Below, one piece after another: positions 50,523 to 60,846 of a DNA stretch of 64,000 nt. The position numbers and the translations under genes were made by a program. The stretch's first letter is position 1, and every line of letters begins with the position of its first letter. The notes under the pieces were generated by a model. The model ran no database searches. It saw only the letters and a program-made list of their open reading frames with translations, and was not told where the DNA came from. The DNA is from Ignavibacteriota bacterium (GTDB taxonomy: Bacteria > Bacteroidota > Ignavibacteria > UBA10030 > BY39), in assembly GCA_003327435.1 (NCBI GenBank), contig QOQV01000001.1, positions 1-64,000 of the forward strand. Reading direction: 5' to 3'.

Positions 50523-53500
50523 TTAACGCATCAGTAGCATTTTTTTCACCGAGGTGAAGTTACCTGCCTGTAACTTGTAGAAGTAAACTCCACTTGGTTG
50601 TGAACTTGCATCCCAGCTGATATCATAGTTGCCAGCTTCTTTGAACTCATTCACAAGCTCTGCCACTTCGTTACCAATCACATTATATACCTTTAAAATA
50701 ACTTTCCCATCTTTCGGGATAGAATAAGTAATCTTTGTAACAGGATTAAAAGGATTGGGATAATTTTGGGACAATGAATACTCCAGGGGGATTCGATTGG
50801 ATTGTAGAGAAACTAATTTCATTGATAACCGATTATCAGATATTGTGTTTATAGTATAGTTTCCGTTTCCAATTAACGAGATATTCAAATTACCTTTACT
50901 ATTTAAAATGTAAGTACTACCATCTCTTATTTCCCAACTTAGAGTGATTGGATATTCGATAGCTTGGATGTCGATATACTTTTGTGAATGTGTGTTAAAA
51001 TTAAAATTCTCCACCAGTTTGTTTGTTGAAAATCGAATGTCGAATGCATCACCTGGTGGCAACGGTGGAAGTTCAAAAGCTTTATTTTTCAAATCATTTA
51101 TAGTAAAATATAAAACCTGTTCGTTACCTAATTTATCAACAATTTTTAAGCAATTGAAATGATCCAATATTATTTTTGAAGCGACAGGCCTGGAAGTTTT
51201 CATTGTACTTTGTAAATATAACATACCATTTTCGCTGACTTTGACCCAGTAAGCTTTCCCGGGATAAATAGAGTCGGCTATTGAATATTTATCAGAATAC
51301 CCATAAATGAACCCATCAATTATTGAAGGTGGATCTGTTGTGATTGAATTTATGTCAATTGGAATACTCAGAGCTCCAACTAAATTCCAACCTTTACTCA
51401 GATATAAAGAATCTTCTAAATTTAATACACCTATGAAACTTTCTTCTACTTCCGATGGATATTTTAACCAATAGCCTTTCATTCGCTCCAATTCGTTTTT
51501 CAATTCATATCCTGTTCCAGGAATGTAACCAAATGCATTCGAACTGGCTGAAGGAAATAGATTTGATTTTCTGTTTTCAGAAGTTTTAACAGGTATTGAA
51601 ACTAAATTCCATCTTGGGTTAAAAGAAAAATTGTAAACATTCCCAATAGTAAAGTATCCATCAGTAGTTCCTATTAGTTCTGGTGGGTTTGAATTGGAAA
51701 TTTTCATAATAGCTTTGTCAGTCGCAGGACCTGTTACAGTCCAGAATTCAGAGCCATCATTTGGAATAGATGAAAACAGTGTTTCATAAGTTAATCCACC
51801 ATCACGAGAGAGTTCGATATTAACATAATCATCAGCTCGATAAGAATTCCACTTTATTTCGATCGTGCTATCGATAATCATAGATGTTTTGTCTTCAGGA
51901 TAACTTACCATAATAAATGGTGCAGAAATTGTAAAATTATTAGCACTTATCACTTGTAAAGTTGGTATATAGATACTGGATATTTTAACACGCGCATTTT
52001 TAGTACCTGGAGGTGTTACTATCCAATTTTCATTCCCATCATTATCGGTGCTATCAAAGATTGTTTCATATGTTGAACCGTCATTGCGTGAAAGTTCTAT
52101 TTTTATTTTACCTGGTAAATTTGAGGAATTCCAGCTGATTGTCATAATACTATCTGTTTCAAAAACTTCTCCACCATTTGGACTGATCAATGAAAGCGAA
52201 GCCTGAGATATTGTAAAGAAATTAGAATTAAAATCATTTGTATTTGGTAAGTTTAGATCTGTAATCTTTATTCTAGCAGTTGATGATATTGGTCCGGTGA
52301 CTATCCAGTTTTCACTTCCGTCGTTAGGAGTACTTTCAAACAGTGTTTCATATGTTGCTCCAGCATTTCTGGATAATTCGATTTTCACATTTCCAGTAAA
52401 ATCTGAAGAATGCCATCTTATAGTTTGCGTTGAGCCTATATGCCAATTCTCACCTCCATTTGGATAAGCCAGGACTAAATTTTGTGCACCTGATATGATC
52501 AACGAGAAAATCTGACTTCCTCCAGTGAGGTTACCTTTATGTTTAACTTTTAGAGTATAAAGATTTTTTTGAGGCGATTGAATGTATATTTGTTCAACAT
52601 TATCGCGGTAATTGTCGCCTGTACTCGCAGCTGCACCTGGATTTGATGGATCCAGTACCCAGGGGTAAAAGATTGTATCAGTTCTAATAAGTCTCATATC
52701 AAGATCGTTAACAAGCATCAGATTTGGTGGATCAAGTGAAACCGGTGGAGGTGTACCTGCTGGATCAGTCCAGCATATTGTCGCTTTGAATGGTTGATTT
52801 CCCTTAATTGGGATAGATAGTAATATACTATCATTTTGATTGAGTGTTAACTCCCTTATAAAAAAACTATTACCTGAATTTTTGTTTGTAGACATTAATT
52901 GTACAGCTTTTAATGTATTCATCAATCCCCACCCATACACATAATCTGGACCTGTGTATTGACCGGCTTCATCGGCTGTGTGTATCACCAAACCTTTCAC
53001 GGTAGAGGATCTCAAAGGTATATTCTCCCATAAGTTCTTCTGATGTTGTAGTATTAAACCTATTGAACCTGAAATATTTGGTGTTGACATAGAAGTTCCA
53101 CTATATGTATCATATGCATTATCTGAGGTTGCGATACATGAATAAAGATTTACTCCGGCTCCCACCACATCTGGTTTTATTCTACCGTCGTCAGTTGGGC
53201 CCCATCCACTGAAGGAGGACATAACTACAGAACCTGGAACGGAATAACCAGATGGTATTAAATTTACAGCTCCTACAGTCAATATATTTTTTGCCCCACT
53301 TTTTGTGGATATACAATCATATCCTGATGCGCCACCATCGCGATCTCTAGCTGATGTGACCAGAGTCCAACTTCCACCAATCCTGACCCAATGTTCAACC
53401 GAACCTGACGGTCCTTCACCACGATCGTTACCAGCAGATTTAACTATTAGATAATATGGAGCATTACGCATTATATTATCCCACTGGGCTGCTTCTGAAT

Positions 53501-54200
53501 TATAGTACCCAAATTTATAATCCTCCAATTCACTAACTGATGGTTCACCAAACCATGCCCATTTATTATCTCCAAAATAATTCCAGTACCAACCTGTTAT
53601 AGTGCCGTAAGAGTGATTCGATACTCTCAAGCCATTAGCAGCCGCAGAAGCCATTTCCGATTCTGCATTGTTCCAATCATATGCTCTTAATCGAGCCTCA
53701 TATGACATTCCCTTAGCGTTTGTAGATACACCTGTCGCAATCATTGTCCCTGCTACATGTGTAGAATGGTCGCTAAAAGAACTTGCAGCATCACCAAATA
53801 TTACTCTACCTGTAAGTTCCTGATGTGTTCCTCGAACCTTTCCACCATCCCAGATTCCTAATGTATCAGTTACACCTGTTAGTGAAAAACCACCCGAACC
53901 ACCGGGCCAAACCTTATCTGTTGATACAGTTCTAGCAGCATTTAGATTACTTTCTGTCATATAATATATTGGTATATCATTCTCAAATCTCTGCAATTCA
54001 ATTATTTTCCCATCAGGATATTCTTTCCTGATTGGCATTCCCTGTTTCAACGCAATGGATTCTGCAATAGCTCTTTGCTGTTTATAAATTATCTCAGATT
54101 CATTAGCAAATTTTAATAGCCATTCTCTTTGCTCTTTATCCTGTGAGAATAAACTATTAACTAAAAGAAGCAATATTGATAGGTATATAATTTTTTTCAT
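50523..54200 (-). CDS. S8 family (subtilisin-like) serine peptidase with Ig-like repeats and T9SS type A sorting domain
   Basis: Catalytic triad context GIWDGG (D118), DHSTHVAGT (H145), GTSMSTPN (S370); C-terminal LSQNYPNPFNPVTKITYSIPKDG...GVYFYKLQAGNFTSVKKMLLMR. Confidence 0.93.
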   Translation of the reverse strand: MKKIIYLSILLLLVNSLFSQDKEQREWLLKFANESEIIYKQQRAIAESIALKQGMPIRKEYPDGKIIELQRFENDIPIYYMTESNLNAARTVSTDKVWPGGSGGFSLTGVTDTLGIWDGGKVRGTHQELTGRVIFGDAASSFSDHSTHVAGTMIATGVSTNAKGMSYEARLRAYDWNNAESEMASAAANGLRVSNHSYGTITGWYWNYFGDNKWAWFGEPSVSELEDYKFGYYNSEAAQWDNIMRNAPYYLIVKSAGNDRGEGPSGSVEHWVRIGGSWTLVTSARDRDGGASGYDCISTKSGAKNILTVGAVNLIPSGYSVPGSVVMSSFSGWGPTDDGRIKPDVVGAGVNLYSCIATSDNAYDTYSGTSMSTPNISGSIGLILQHQKNLWENIPLRSSTVKGLVIHTADEAGQYTGPDYVYGWGLMNTLKAVQLMSTNKNSGNSFFIRELTLNQNDSILLSIPIKGNQPFKATICWTDPAGTPPPVSLDPPNLMLVNDLDMRLIRTDTIFYPWVLDPSNPGAAASTGDNYRDNVEQIYIQSPQKNLYTLKVKHKGNLTGGSQIFSLIISGAQNLVLAYPNGGENWHIGSTQTIRWHSSDFTGNVKIELSRNAGATYETLFESTPNDGSENWIVTGPISSTARIKITDLNLPNTNDFNSNFFTISQASLSLISPNGGEVFETDSIMTISWNSSNLPGKIKIELSRNDGSTYETIFDSTDNDGNENWIVTPPGTKNARVKISSIYIPTLQVISANNFTISAPFIMVSYPEDKTSMIIDSTIEIKWNSYRADDYVNIELSRDGGLTYETLFSSIPNDGSEFWTVTGPATDKAIMKISNSNPPELIGTTDGYFTIGNVYNFSFNPRWNLVSIPVKTSENRKSNLFPSASSNAFGYIPGTGYELKNELERMKGYWLKYPSEVEESFIGVLNLEDSLYLSKGWNLVGALSIPIDINSITTDPPSIIDGFIYGYSDKYSIADSIYPGKAYWVKVSENGMLYLQSTMKTSRPVASKIILDHFNCLKIVDKLGNEQVLYFTINDLKNKAFELPPLPPGDAFDIRFSTNKLVENFNFNTHSQKYIDIQAIEYPITLSWEIRDGSTYILNSKGNLNISLIGNGNYTINTISDNRLSMKLVSLQSNRIPLEYSLSQNYPNPFNPVTKITYSIPKDGKVILKVYNVIGNEVAELVNEFKEAGNYDISWDASSQPSGVYFYKLQAGNFTSVKKMLLMR
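51656..52475 (-). repeat. Three tandem about 90-aa Ig-like modules (coding)
   Basis: YPNGGE...IxWxS...VKIELSRNxGxTYETLFxSxxNDGSExWxVTGP...FTI repeated three times. Confidence 0.8.
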
Positions 54201-54217
54201 AGCTCACCTCTCTACTA

Positions 54218-57200
54218 TTACTTTATAAGTAATGCTTTTTTAGTTATTGTTGAATTCATTGTTTTTAATTGGTAATAATATACTCCATTGGGTAAATTAT
54301 TATCGTTTTCAAAAACAACTTCATAATTTCCAGCTTTCTGATAACCGTTAACGAGAGCTTTTATTTCATTACCGAGTAAATTGTATACCTTTAAGCTAAC
54401 AAATCCATCTTCAGGTAAACCATATTTGATAAGAGTGGATGGATTAAACGGATTGGGATAGTTTTGCGATAGAAAATATTCTTTTGGAATATTGTTTTCC
54501 TTATGTTCATTTAGCTTTAATATCAAATCCGCATTCGGTTGATCCAGAATAATAAAATCTTTCATTTCCGAAATATTATGTTCAATTCCATTTACTGATA
54601 AAATTATATCAATTCTTTCCTTAAAATCAAAAGTGATTTTCAACGGATAATATACACCCTGTAATTTTATCCTGAATTCATTATTTTGCTCATCATAATA
54701 TGATATTAATTCATCATTATTAAAACGAATATCAAATGCTGTGGATGGTGGTAGTGGGGGTAATTTATAGGATTCCTGAATTTGATATTGATTATTGTTT
54801 CTCATCAAAAATAAGTTTTGTGTATTGCCATTATCATCAACAAACTTTAAAATATTTGCGTGCATAGGTAAGGAAGGTTGTATATAACTATTGGTTGCTT
54901 TTGAGATACCGGATAATACAATAATTCCATTTTGATTTGACTTTACCCATACAGATTTACCCGGTTCGAGAGTATCCAAAAGTTTATAACCTTTATTGTA
55001 ACCATATATCATCGAAGATAATAAATTGGGTGGATCTGTCACGATACTTGAAGTTGGTATTGGTAAACTAATACTTCCTATTAGATTCCATCCGGCAACG
55101 ACAGAAATTGTATCTTGATATCTGGGTGCAGATACAACTCTGCTGATACCTTCTTCATTGAATTTCAACCAGTAACCCTCACCATATTTCAATGTATCCA
55201 CTGCATCATATCCAAAACTATATCTAAATGCATTTGATGTAGCTGAAGGATACAGAAATGTTTTCGCTTTGTTTCCTGTATAACCTTTTAGAGAAATTAA
55301 ATTCCAACCTGATGAAAATTCCAGCGTGTCATAATTTCCAATTATAAAATGATCTGATAAACCGAACAAATCTGGAAAATTAACATCAGAAATTTTAATT
55401 ATCGTTTGATGTGATGCTGGACCGCTCACAGTCCATATTTCCTCGCCATCATCTGGAGTATTGGGAATGATTGTTTCGTAAGTTTGTCCGTTATCCCGTG
55501 ATAACTCGATTTTTACATTGCCTGAAGTCCCAAACGACTGCCAGTAAATATTGTATGAACTGTCGATTAGCCAACAGTTCTCCAGTGACGGAACCTCCAG
55601 TGATATATAATTTTGCGGGTATATATTAAATAAATTATCGCTAATATCAAATATTTGATTATTGTTAAGTGAAACAATTTTTATTTGCGCATTTGTTGTT
55701 TGGGGACCTGTAACATTCCAGAGTTCTTCGCCATCGTCAATCGTCGAGTCAATAATAGTTTCATAATTCTCACCACCATCGCGGGAGAGCAAAATTTTAA
55801 CCTTCCCGAACATATTATTACTTATCCATCGAATTGTATCAATAGTTCCATATCTAATAATTTCTCCACCATTGGGATATATCAACGATATGCTGGCAGT
55901 TCTGATGGAAAAGTTTGCTCTACTTATATCAAAAATAGCTGGACTATTAACACTTGAAATTTTTATTTTTGCCTGTTCTGTAACTGGTTCTGTTACTAAC
56001 CATGGTTCGTTTCCATCGTTGTCTGTACTGGCAAAAATCGTTTCATAAGTATTACCATCGTCTCGTGATAACTCAATTTTTACATTTCCTGTAACATTTA
56101 ACGAATTCCATTCTATATTCTTTGTAAATCCAACAGGATAAACTTCGCTGATATCTGGAGATATAATCGAAATATACGGTGTATACATTATTTTAAATAC
56201 ATTATTACTCATATCAGCCAAATTTATATCACTTTTGCTGGTAATTTTTACTCTTGCCTGTGTTGTTGGAGTCGCCGGCACGAACCAGTTATAAGATCCC
56301 ACTGATGCCGGTACGCTCTGAGCTATCATCAACCATGAACCTACGTTATCAGTGGTGTATTCAATTTTTATACTATCTATCCCGCTTGATGTCCAACTAA
56401 TTGTACACAGGCTATCGATGTAAAGCTCCTCGCCTCCATTGGGATAATTTACAGTTGGCAAGAGGCGCATATTTGCTGTATAAGAATAACTCAAGTTAGT
56501 TCCTGAAGTAGCAACATTAGCAGGTATAAATACGGCACGGGTTTTATTATTGAAATTTAATAAATCAATTATACCTGATCCCGTCGATAGATCAACATCA
56601 TATGATTTGAACCTATTGGAACTATCAATAACAACCTTCCCTTCCCAAGATGAAGAAGATATCTGATTAAATCCTAATCGTAAGTTTGATGGTGTCGTAA
56701 TTGGATTAAAGTGATAATAAAAAGTTGCCAGAAATTCTAAACCCGCAGGAGCATTTGCTGATACTGGATATGAAGAATAAGTTGATGCAATATTAATTTG
56801 TGGGAAATAAGCAGCCTCACTGTAGGTCGGATGCGTACCATTAGCTCTTGAACCTGTTAGATAGTTCCAAACTGTGAATCCTGCAAAAACGTCTGAACGA
56901 TTTGTACCTATTTCGTTAAGTGCATTTTGAATAGCATTCAATGCTATATTCGATCCAGCGTTTACAGTGTAATCCCATATTCTTTTAATCCTATCATTAC
57001 CAAAATTCTCTGAAATATAATGACCGAATATACAACTCGCATATTCATGAGCACCATCAAATTTTGTCAAGCTTACCTGCGGGGAATTAAAAAAAGTTGG
57101 AAGATAATATCTATAATCGTTTATATTATCATAAACAATATCTTCTATCCATGTCGAACTTATTTCCATAAACCAGCTACCAGCATTAGCATTATATGCA

Positions 57201-57967
57201 AATTGTATAGCATGAAAATATTCATGTGCAGCAGTAACTTTTAATGGTAGAGTTCTATCAGTATAACCAAATCCTGTATAAGTTGGATCACAATAAATGT
57301 AACTTTTGTAAGCTGTTCTGGGTGGATTGCCATAATTATTAACTGTGCCATCAGTAAAAGTAACTCCGTAAGCACCAGAATAGCTATGCAAATAGACATC
57401 ATATTGATCAACTCCTCCTCCAGCGGTACCATCAGGTGGTGGTGGAGTGTATCCCATCTGTGTAATTTCAATATCGTATACATAATCAAAAATTTCAGCG
57501 CATCTGTTCACATAATCAGGATGACCATCTGCTGGATTTACATCCACAGTTGGTTGATAAACTGCGTGTGTACCAGAAGTATCATATTGTATTCTGAATC
57601 TCCCACTTGGTGATACTAAAAATTTTTGCTTTGTGGGACGGGCAAGAATACCGTTTATTGCATCTTGAGGAATGTCATTTTTGGATTGTTTATCTAAATA
57701 TTCTTTTATTTCAAGAACATTTGTTGTTGCGCATTTCTCGATTATCTGTATATCAGTTTTAAATTTTGTATCCAATAACTCTGGATTAGTTAAAGCATAA
57801 ATGCGGTTTTTCATCATCGTTGCATAATCTATTTCACCAGTTTCGTATGCTTTGATAATTTTATTTAAAACGGAATTTTCTGCTCGGGATTCAATTCCCT
57901 GTGCAAAATGTACTTCATTAAACAATATTGAAAGAACTATGATTAAGATTATACTAAAATACTTCAT
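54218..57967 (-). CDS. MXAN_6640-like putative secreted metalloprotease with Ig-like repeats and T9SS type A sorting domain
   Basis: HEYFH (HExxH) in KVTAAHEYFHAIQFAYNANAGSWFMEISSTWIEDIVYDNINDYRYYL; LSQNYPNPFNPSTLIKYGLPEDG...KKALLIK tail. Confidence 0.87.
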   Translation of the reverse strand: MKYFSIILIIVLSILFNEVHFAQGIESRAENSVLNKIIKAYETGEIDYATMMKNRIYALTNPELLDTKFKTDIQIIEKCATTNVLEIKEYLDKQSKNDIPQDAINGILARPTKQKFLVSPSGRFRIQYDTSGTHAVYQPTVDVNPADGHPDYVNRCAEIFDYVYDIEITQMGYTPPPPDGTAGGGVDQYDVYLHSYSGAYGVTFTDGTVNNYGNPPRTAYKSYIYCDPTYTGFGYTDRTLPLKVTAAHEYFHAIQFAYNANAGSWFMEISSTWIEDIVYDNINDYRYYLPTFFNSPQVSLTKFDGAHEYASCIFGHYISENFGNDRIKRIWDYTVNAGSNIALNAIQNALNEIGTNRSDVFAGFTVWNYLTGSRANGTHPTYSEAAYFPQINIASTYSSYPVSANAPAGLEFLATFYYHFNPITTPSNLRLGFNQISSSSWEGKVVIDSSNRFKSYDVDLSTGSGIIDLLNFNNKTRAVFIPANVATSGTNLSYSYTANMRLLPTVNYPNGGEELYIDSLCTISWTSSGIDSIKIEYTTDNVGSWLMIAQSVPASVGSYNWFVPATPTTQARVKITSKSDINLADMSNNVFKIMYTPYISIISPDISEVYPVGFTKNIEWNSLNVTGNVKIELSRDDGNTYETIFASTDNDGNEPWLVTEPVTEQAKIKISSVNSPAIFDISRANFSIRTASISLIYPNGGEIIRYGTIDTIRWISNNMFGKVKILLSRDGGENYETIIDSTIDDGEELWNVTGPQTTNAQIKIVSLNNNQIFDISDNLFNIYPQNYISLEVPSLENCWLIDSSYNIYWQSFGTSGNVKIELSRDNGQTYETIIPNTPDDGEEIWTVSGPASHQTIIKISDVNFPDLFGLSDHFIIGNYDTLEFSSGWNLISLKGYTGNKAKTFLYPSATSNAFRYSFGYDAVDTLKYGEGYWLKFNEEGISRVVSAPRYQDTISVVAGWNLIGSISLPIPTSSIVTDPPNLLSSMIYGYNKGYKLLDTLEPGKSVWVKSNQNGIIVLSGISKATNSYIQPSLPMHANILKFVDDNGNTQNLFLMRNNNQYQIQESYKLPPLPPSTAFDIRFNNDELISYYDEQNNEFRIKLQGVYYPLKITFDFKERIDIILSVNGIEHNISEMKDFIILDQPNADLILKLNEHKENNIPKEYFLSQNYPNPFNPSTLIKYGLPEDGFVSLKVYNLLGNEIKALVNGYQKAGNYEVVFENDNNLPNGVYYYQLKTMNSTITKKALLIK
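55340..56460 (-). repeat. Four tandem about 90-aa Ig-like modules (coding)
   Basis: NVKIELSRDDGNTYETIFASTDNDGNEPWLVTEP-type unit repeated; same family as in the neighbouring subtilisin. Confidence 0.78.
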
Positions 57968-58099
57968 TTTAAACTCATTTTTGTTAATATTTTTCGATTA
58001 TTGTAAAATAATAAGAATTTTTCATAAAATCAATAGACAACAGCATGGCTGGATAAATGGTTTTTTTATTTATCGAAATATTAGAATAAAAGTTTGATA

Positions 58100-58990
58100 T
58101 TATTTTATAATTCTTGCAATTTTATGTATTTTTTCAACAAAATAAAATACTAAAAGACCGAGTAAAATCCCTGTTATACTATCCATAGCATAATGATATC
58201 TCCCATAAACTGTGGAAAAATAGAGCAACACAATGATTGGTAACAAAAAATAGAAAATTAGTTTATTGTACTTCCAGAGCATGGTTAGCATAATTGTTCC
58301 AGCAGCACAATGAGGACTGGGCAAATTCCCACCAGGGTAATGAGCATTCTGGCGAATCCATTCCCCAAAATAAGTAAAGATCCATCCTGACAATTGATTG
58401 TTATAAATTTCCGGTTGATAAAATAGTGGACCTGCAATAGGATAAATTAAAAACCCTAAATACGATAAAAAATAAGTTAATGTTAAACGAAAAAAATAAT
58501 CCTCTCCAGCTAATTTACCAGATTTTACATAACAAAAAATACCAACAAAAACTATAAGAGGAACATATATTGTGTAAGCGAACATCATCATCTCTGTTAA
58601 CACAGGAGTTGTAATCTTATCAAATGCAACAGTAAGTTCGATACCAAATATCTTATTATCAAAATCTATTAGTGACTGATCTAACCAACCATTTACAAAA
58701 ATATGTTGCAAATGTTGAATCTCTGTAAAAATCAATCCATTGAATACTGCAATCAAAATCCCTCTTGTAAATAATTGGATAAAATCCTTTTTGATTAATT
58801 GTAATAATCTCGACAGGAGTATATAAATAATGCCAATTAAGAAAAAATTTAATGCGACGCCCATCCAATTTTGAATCTTATCCGAAAATATGATTGTTAC
58901 TAAAAATAAAAATCCAGTGAAAACAATGAACAATAAATCAATAGACTTCGAATAACTATATTCGTTTATGTCCTGGTTCAAATTATTCAT
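58100..58990 (-). CDS. PAP2 superfamily (Aur1/inositolphosphotransferase-type) membrane phosphatase
   Basis: Start placed at MNNLNQDINEY (ATGA overlap with the CPBP stop) rather than the longer track ORF; LPSPHCAAGTIM and STVYGRYHYAMDSITGILLG. Confidence 0.82.
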   Translation of the reverse strand: MNNLNQDINEYSYSKSIDLLFIVFTGFLFLVTIIFSDKIQNWMGVALNFFLIGIIYILLSRLLQLIKKDFIQLFTRGILIAVFNGLIFTEIQHLQHIFVNGWLDQSLIDFDNKIFGIELTVAFDKITTPVLTEMMMFAYTIYVPLIVFVGIFCYVKSGKLAGEDYFFRLTLTYFLSYLGFLIYPIAGPLFYQPEIYNNQLSGWIFTYFGEWIRQNAHYPGGNLPSPHCAAGTIMLTMLWKYNKLIFYFLLPIIVLLYFSTVYGRYHYAMDSITGILLGLLVFYFVEKIHKIARIIK

Positions 58991-59748
58991 CAATTTGTAA
59001 GATACACAAGTAAACTTGTTGAAAAACCTATTAACCAATGTAATAAAAATGGGTATAAAATAGACTTTGTCCTCACTGCAATAATACCAAACATGATTCC
59101 AGCAGGTATCGACATTATAATTTCTCCTGTAGGATAACCGATATGCCATAAGCAGGATGGAATAGTTTGAATTAAAATCGCAAGCCAATCACCTACATAT
59201 TGCCTTAGACTGAAAATCATGAACCCTCTGAAAAAAAATTCCCACGCTGAATAGTAGATAATTCCTCTTAAAATTTCTATATTTATTAAAGTAGTCAAAT
59301 CATTTAAAGCAGGTCTGAATAGCGGATAAAATTCCTTAATTTCTTTTTGATACGCTGCGGGCAATAAAAAAAATATCAAAATGATCGGAAACAATATCAG
59401 TATGGATTTTATACCCAATTTCCAGTCACCGATCACCAATCCATAATCGGATAATTTTTCTTTGAAAAGTAATTTTATAAACAGAGCTGGAACAATTCCC
59501 ATTAAAATCATCGCGGAAACAAAGAGATATATTACAGAGAAATAATCCTGAAAATATGGATTTTCTATCAAATGGCTAAAATTTTTAGTAAAGAATGCTT
59601 TTGATCCAAAATATACATGAAATGTGGGTATGATTGCCGACAGAATTAACGCATAGAAAGGTTTATTGAAAACTCCATGTATAAAAAAATTATCAGGATT
59701 TTCTTTACCAAAGATTAATTCTCTTAATTTCAAATTTTTACTCCACAC
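58990..59748 (-). CDS. CPBP family intramembrane metalloprotease-like protein
   Basis: WEFFFRGFMIFSLRQYVGDWLAILIQTIPSCLWHIGYPTGEIIMSIPAGIMFGIIAVRTKSILYPFLLHWLI; multiple TMs. Confidence 0.82.
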   Translation of the reverse strand: MWSKNLKLRELIFGKENPDNFFIHGVFNKPFYALILSAIIPTFHVYFGSKAFFTKNFSHLIENPYFQDYFSVIYLFVSAMILMGIVPALFIKLLFKEKLSDYGLVIGDWKLGIKSILILFPIILIFFLLPAAYQKEIKEFYPLFRPALNDLTTLINIEILRGIIYYSAWEFFFRGFMIFSLRQYVGDWLAILIQTIPSCLWHIGYPTGEIIMSIPAGIMFGIIAVRTKSILYPFLLHWLIGFSTSLLVYLTN

Positions 59749-60728
59749 TTATTATTTAACCAATCGATTGTAATTTTTAAAGCGGTTTTTAGTGGTGTGA
59801 TTTTATATCCAAGTTCTTTTTCTGCTTTTTTACAACTGTATGACCAGTCCAGTTTAAAGGTTCTTACCCATTCAGGCGTGATCAATGGATATGAATTAAA
59901 CAATTTTGCTCTTATTTTCTCAATACCAGCAAAACTAAGTGCCACGATATAGGGAATTTTAAACTGATAAAATCTTTTATTTGCAACTTCCGATAGTATG
60001 TCGAAAAATTGATTATAAGTTACATTTTCACCACCCAATATATATTTTTCACCTATTCTACCTTTTTCCATAGCAAGAATGTGACCTTCCACAACATCAT
60101 CAACAAATCCATAATTTCCTATTGCATTACCATCCCCAAGTATGGTTCGCATCTTCCCTTTTAGATACATATCTATCATAATTGTCACGGAGTTGCTTTC
60201 ATTTAATAAACCGGGTCCAAATACTCTTGTTGGATTTACAATTATGGCATTCAAACCTTTCTGAATGAAATTATCAACAATTTTTTCCCCTAAATACTTT
60301 GAATGTTCGTAGGTGGTATAAAAAATATTATTATTTCTACTTGTAGTTTCATCCTGAGGTTGTTTGCCTGTCGGACCAAAGGTAACAACTGTAGAAGTAA
60401 AAACAATTTTTTTTACATTATTTTTTAAAGCAGCTGTACAAACATTTTCAGTACCGCTAACATTTATTTTGTAATACAAATCTTTATCTTTGGCGTATCC
60501 TCTTGCATAAGCTGCAAGATGATATGCAGAATCACATTCTTTAATTGCTTTAAACACACTTTCAATGTCAGTAATGTCACCGTAGAATATTCTGATATTC
60601 TGATGTGAAAGAGTGCGTATATCCGCTGACTTTCTACATAGAGCATGAACAATCTCACCTCTATCAGCAAGATTCTTTGCAAGCTTATTACCTATTAATC
60701 CAGTCGCACCTGTAATAAATGTCGGCAT
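59730..60728 (-). CDS. NAD-dependent epimerase/dehydratase family protein (dihydroflavonol reductase/HpnA-like)
   Basis: FITGATGLIGNKLAKNLADRG, FTSTVVTFGPTG, YEHSKYLGEK (YxxSK), NPTRVFGPG. Confidence 0.9.
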   Translation of the reverse strand: MPTFITGATGLIGNKLAKNLADRGEIVHALCRKSADIRTLSHQNIRIFYGDITDIESVFKAIKECDSAYHLAAYARGYAKDKDLYYKINVSGTENVCTAALKNNVKKIVFTSTVVTFGPTGKQPQDETTSRNNNIFYTTYEHSKYLGEKIVDNFIQKGLNAIIVNPTRVFGPGLLNESNSVTIMIDMYLKGKMRTILGDGNAIGNYGFVDDVVEGHILAMEKGRIGEKYILGGENVTYNQFFDILSEVANKRFYQFKIPYIVALSFAGIEKIRAKLFNSYPLITPEWVRTFKLDWSYSCKKAEKELGYKITPLKTALKITIDWLNNKCGVKI

Positions 60729-60846
60729 TTTTTTTATTTTTTTTGAAAATAGCCAAAAATGTTTAAAAATGCAAGCTTAAAATATTAGAAAAATTTGATT
60801 TTAGAAAATTTTTATTTTATTTTATCCAAGTAAATTATTTATTATT

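Noticed and set aside
50523-57967. Possible recent DNA-level tandem duplication of the two protease genes
   Set aside because: Similarity is at protein/domain level only; nucleotide sequences and N-terminal domains differ, so the duplication is not recent.
58990-59188. N-terminal 66-aa extension of the PAP2 ORF
   Set aside because: Overlaps the conserved C-terminus of the CPBP gene; start at 58990 gives ATGA coupling and a sensible membrane protein N-terminus.
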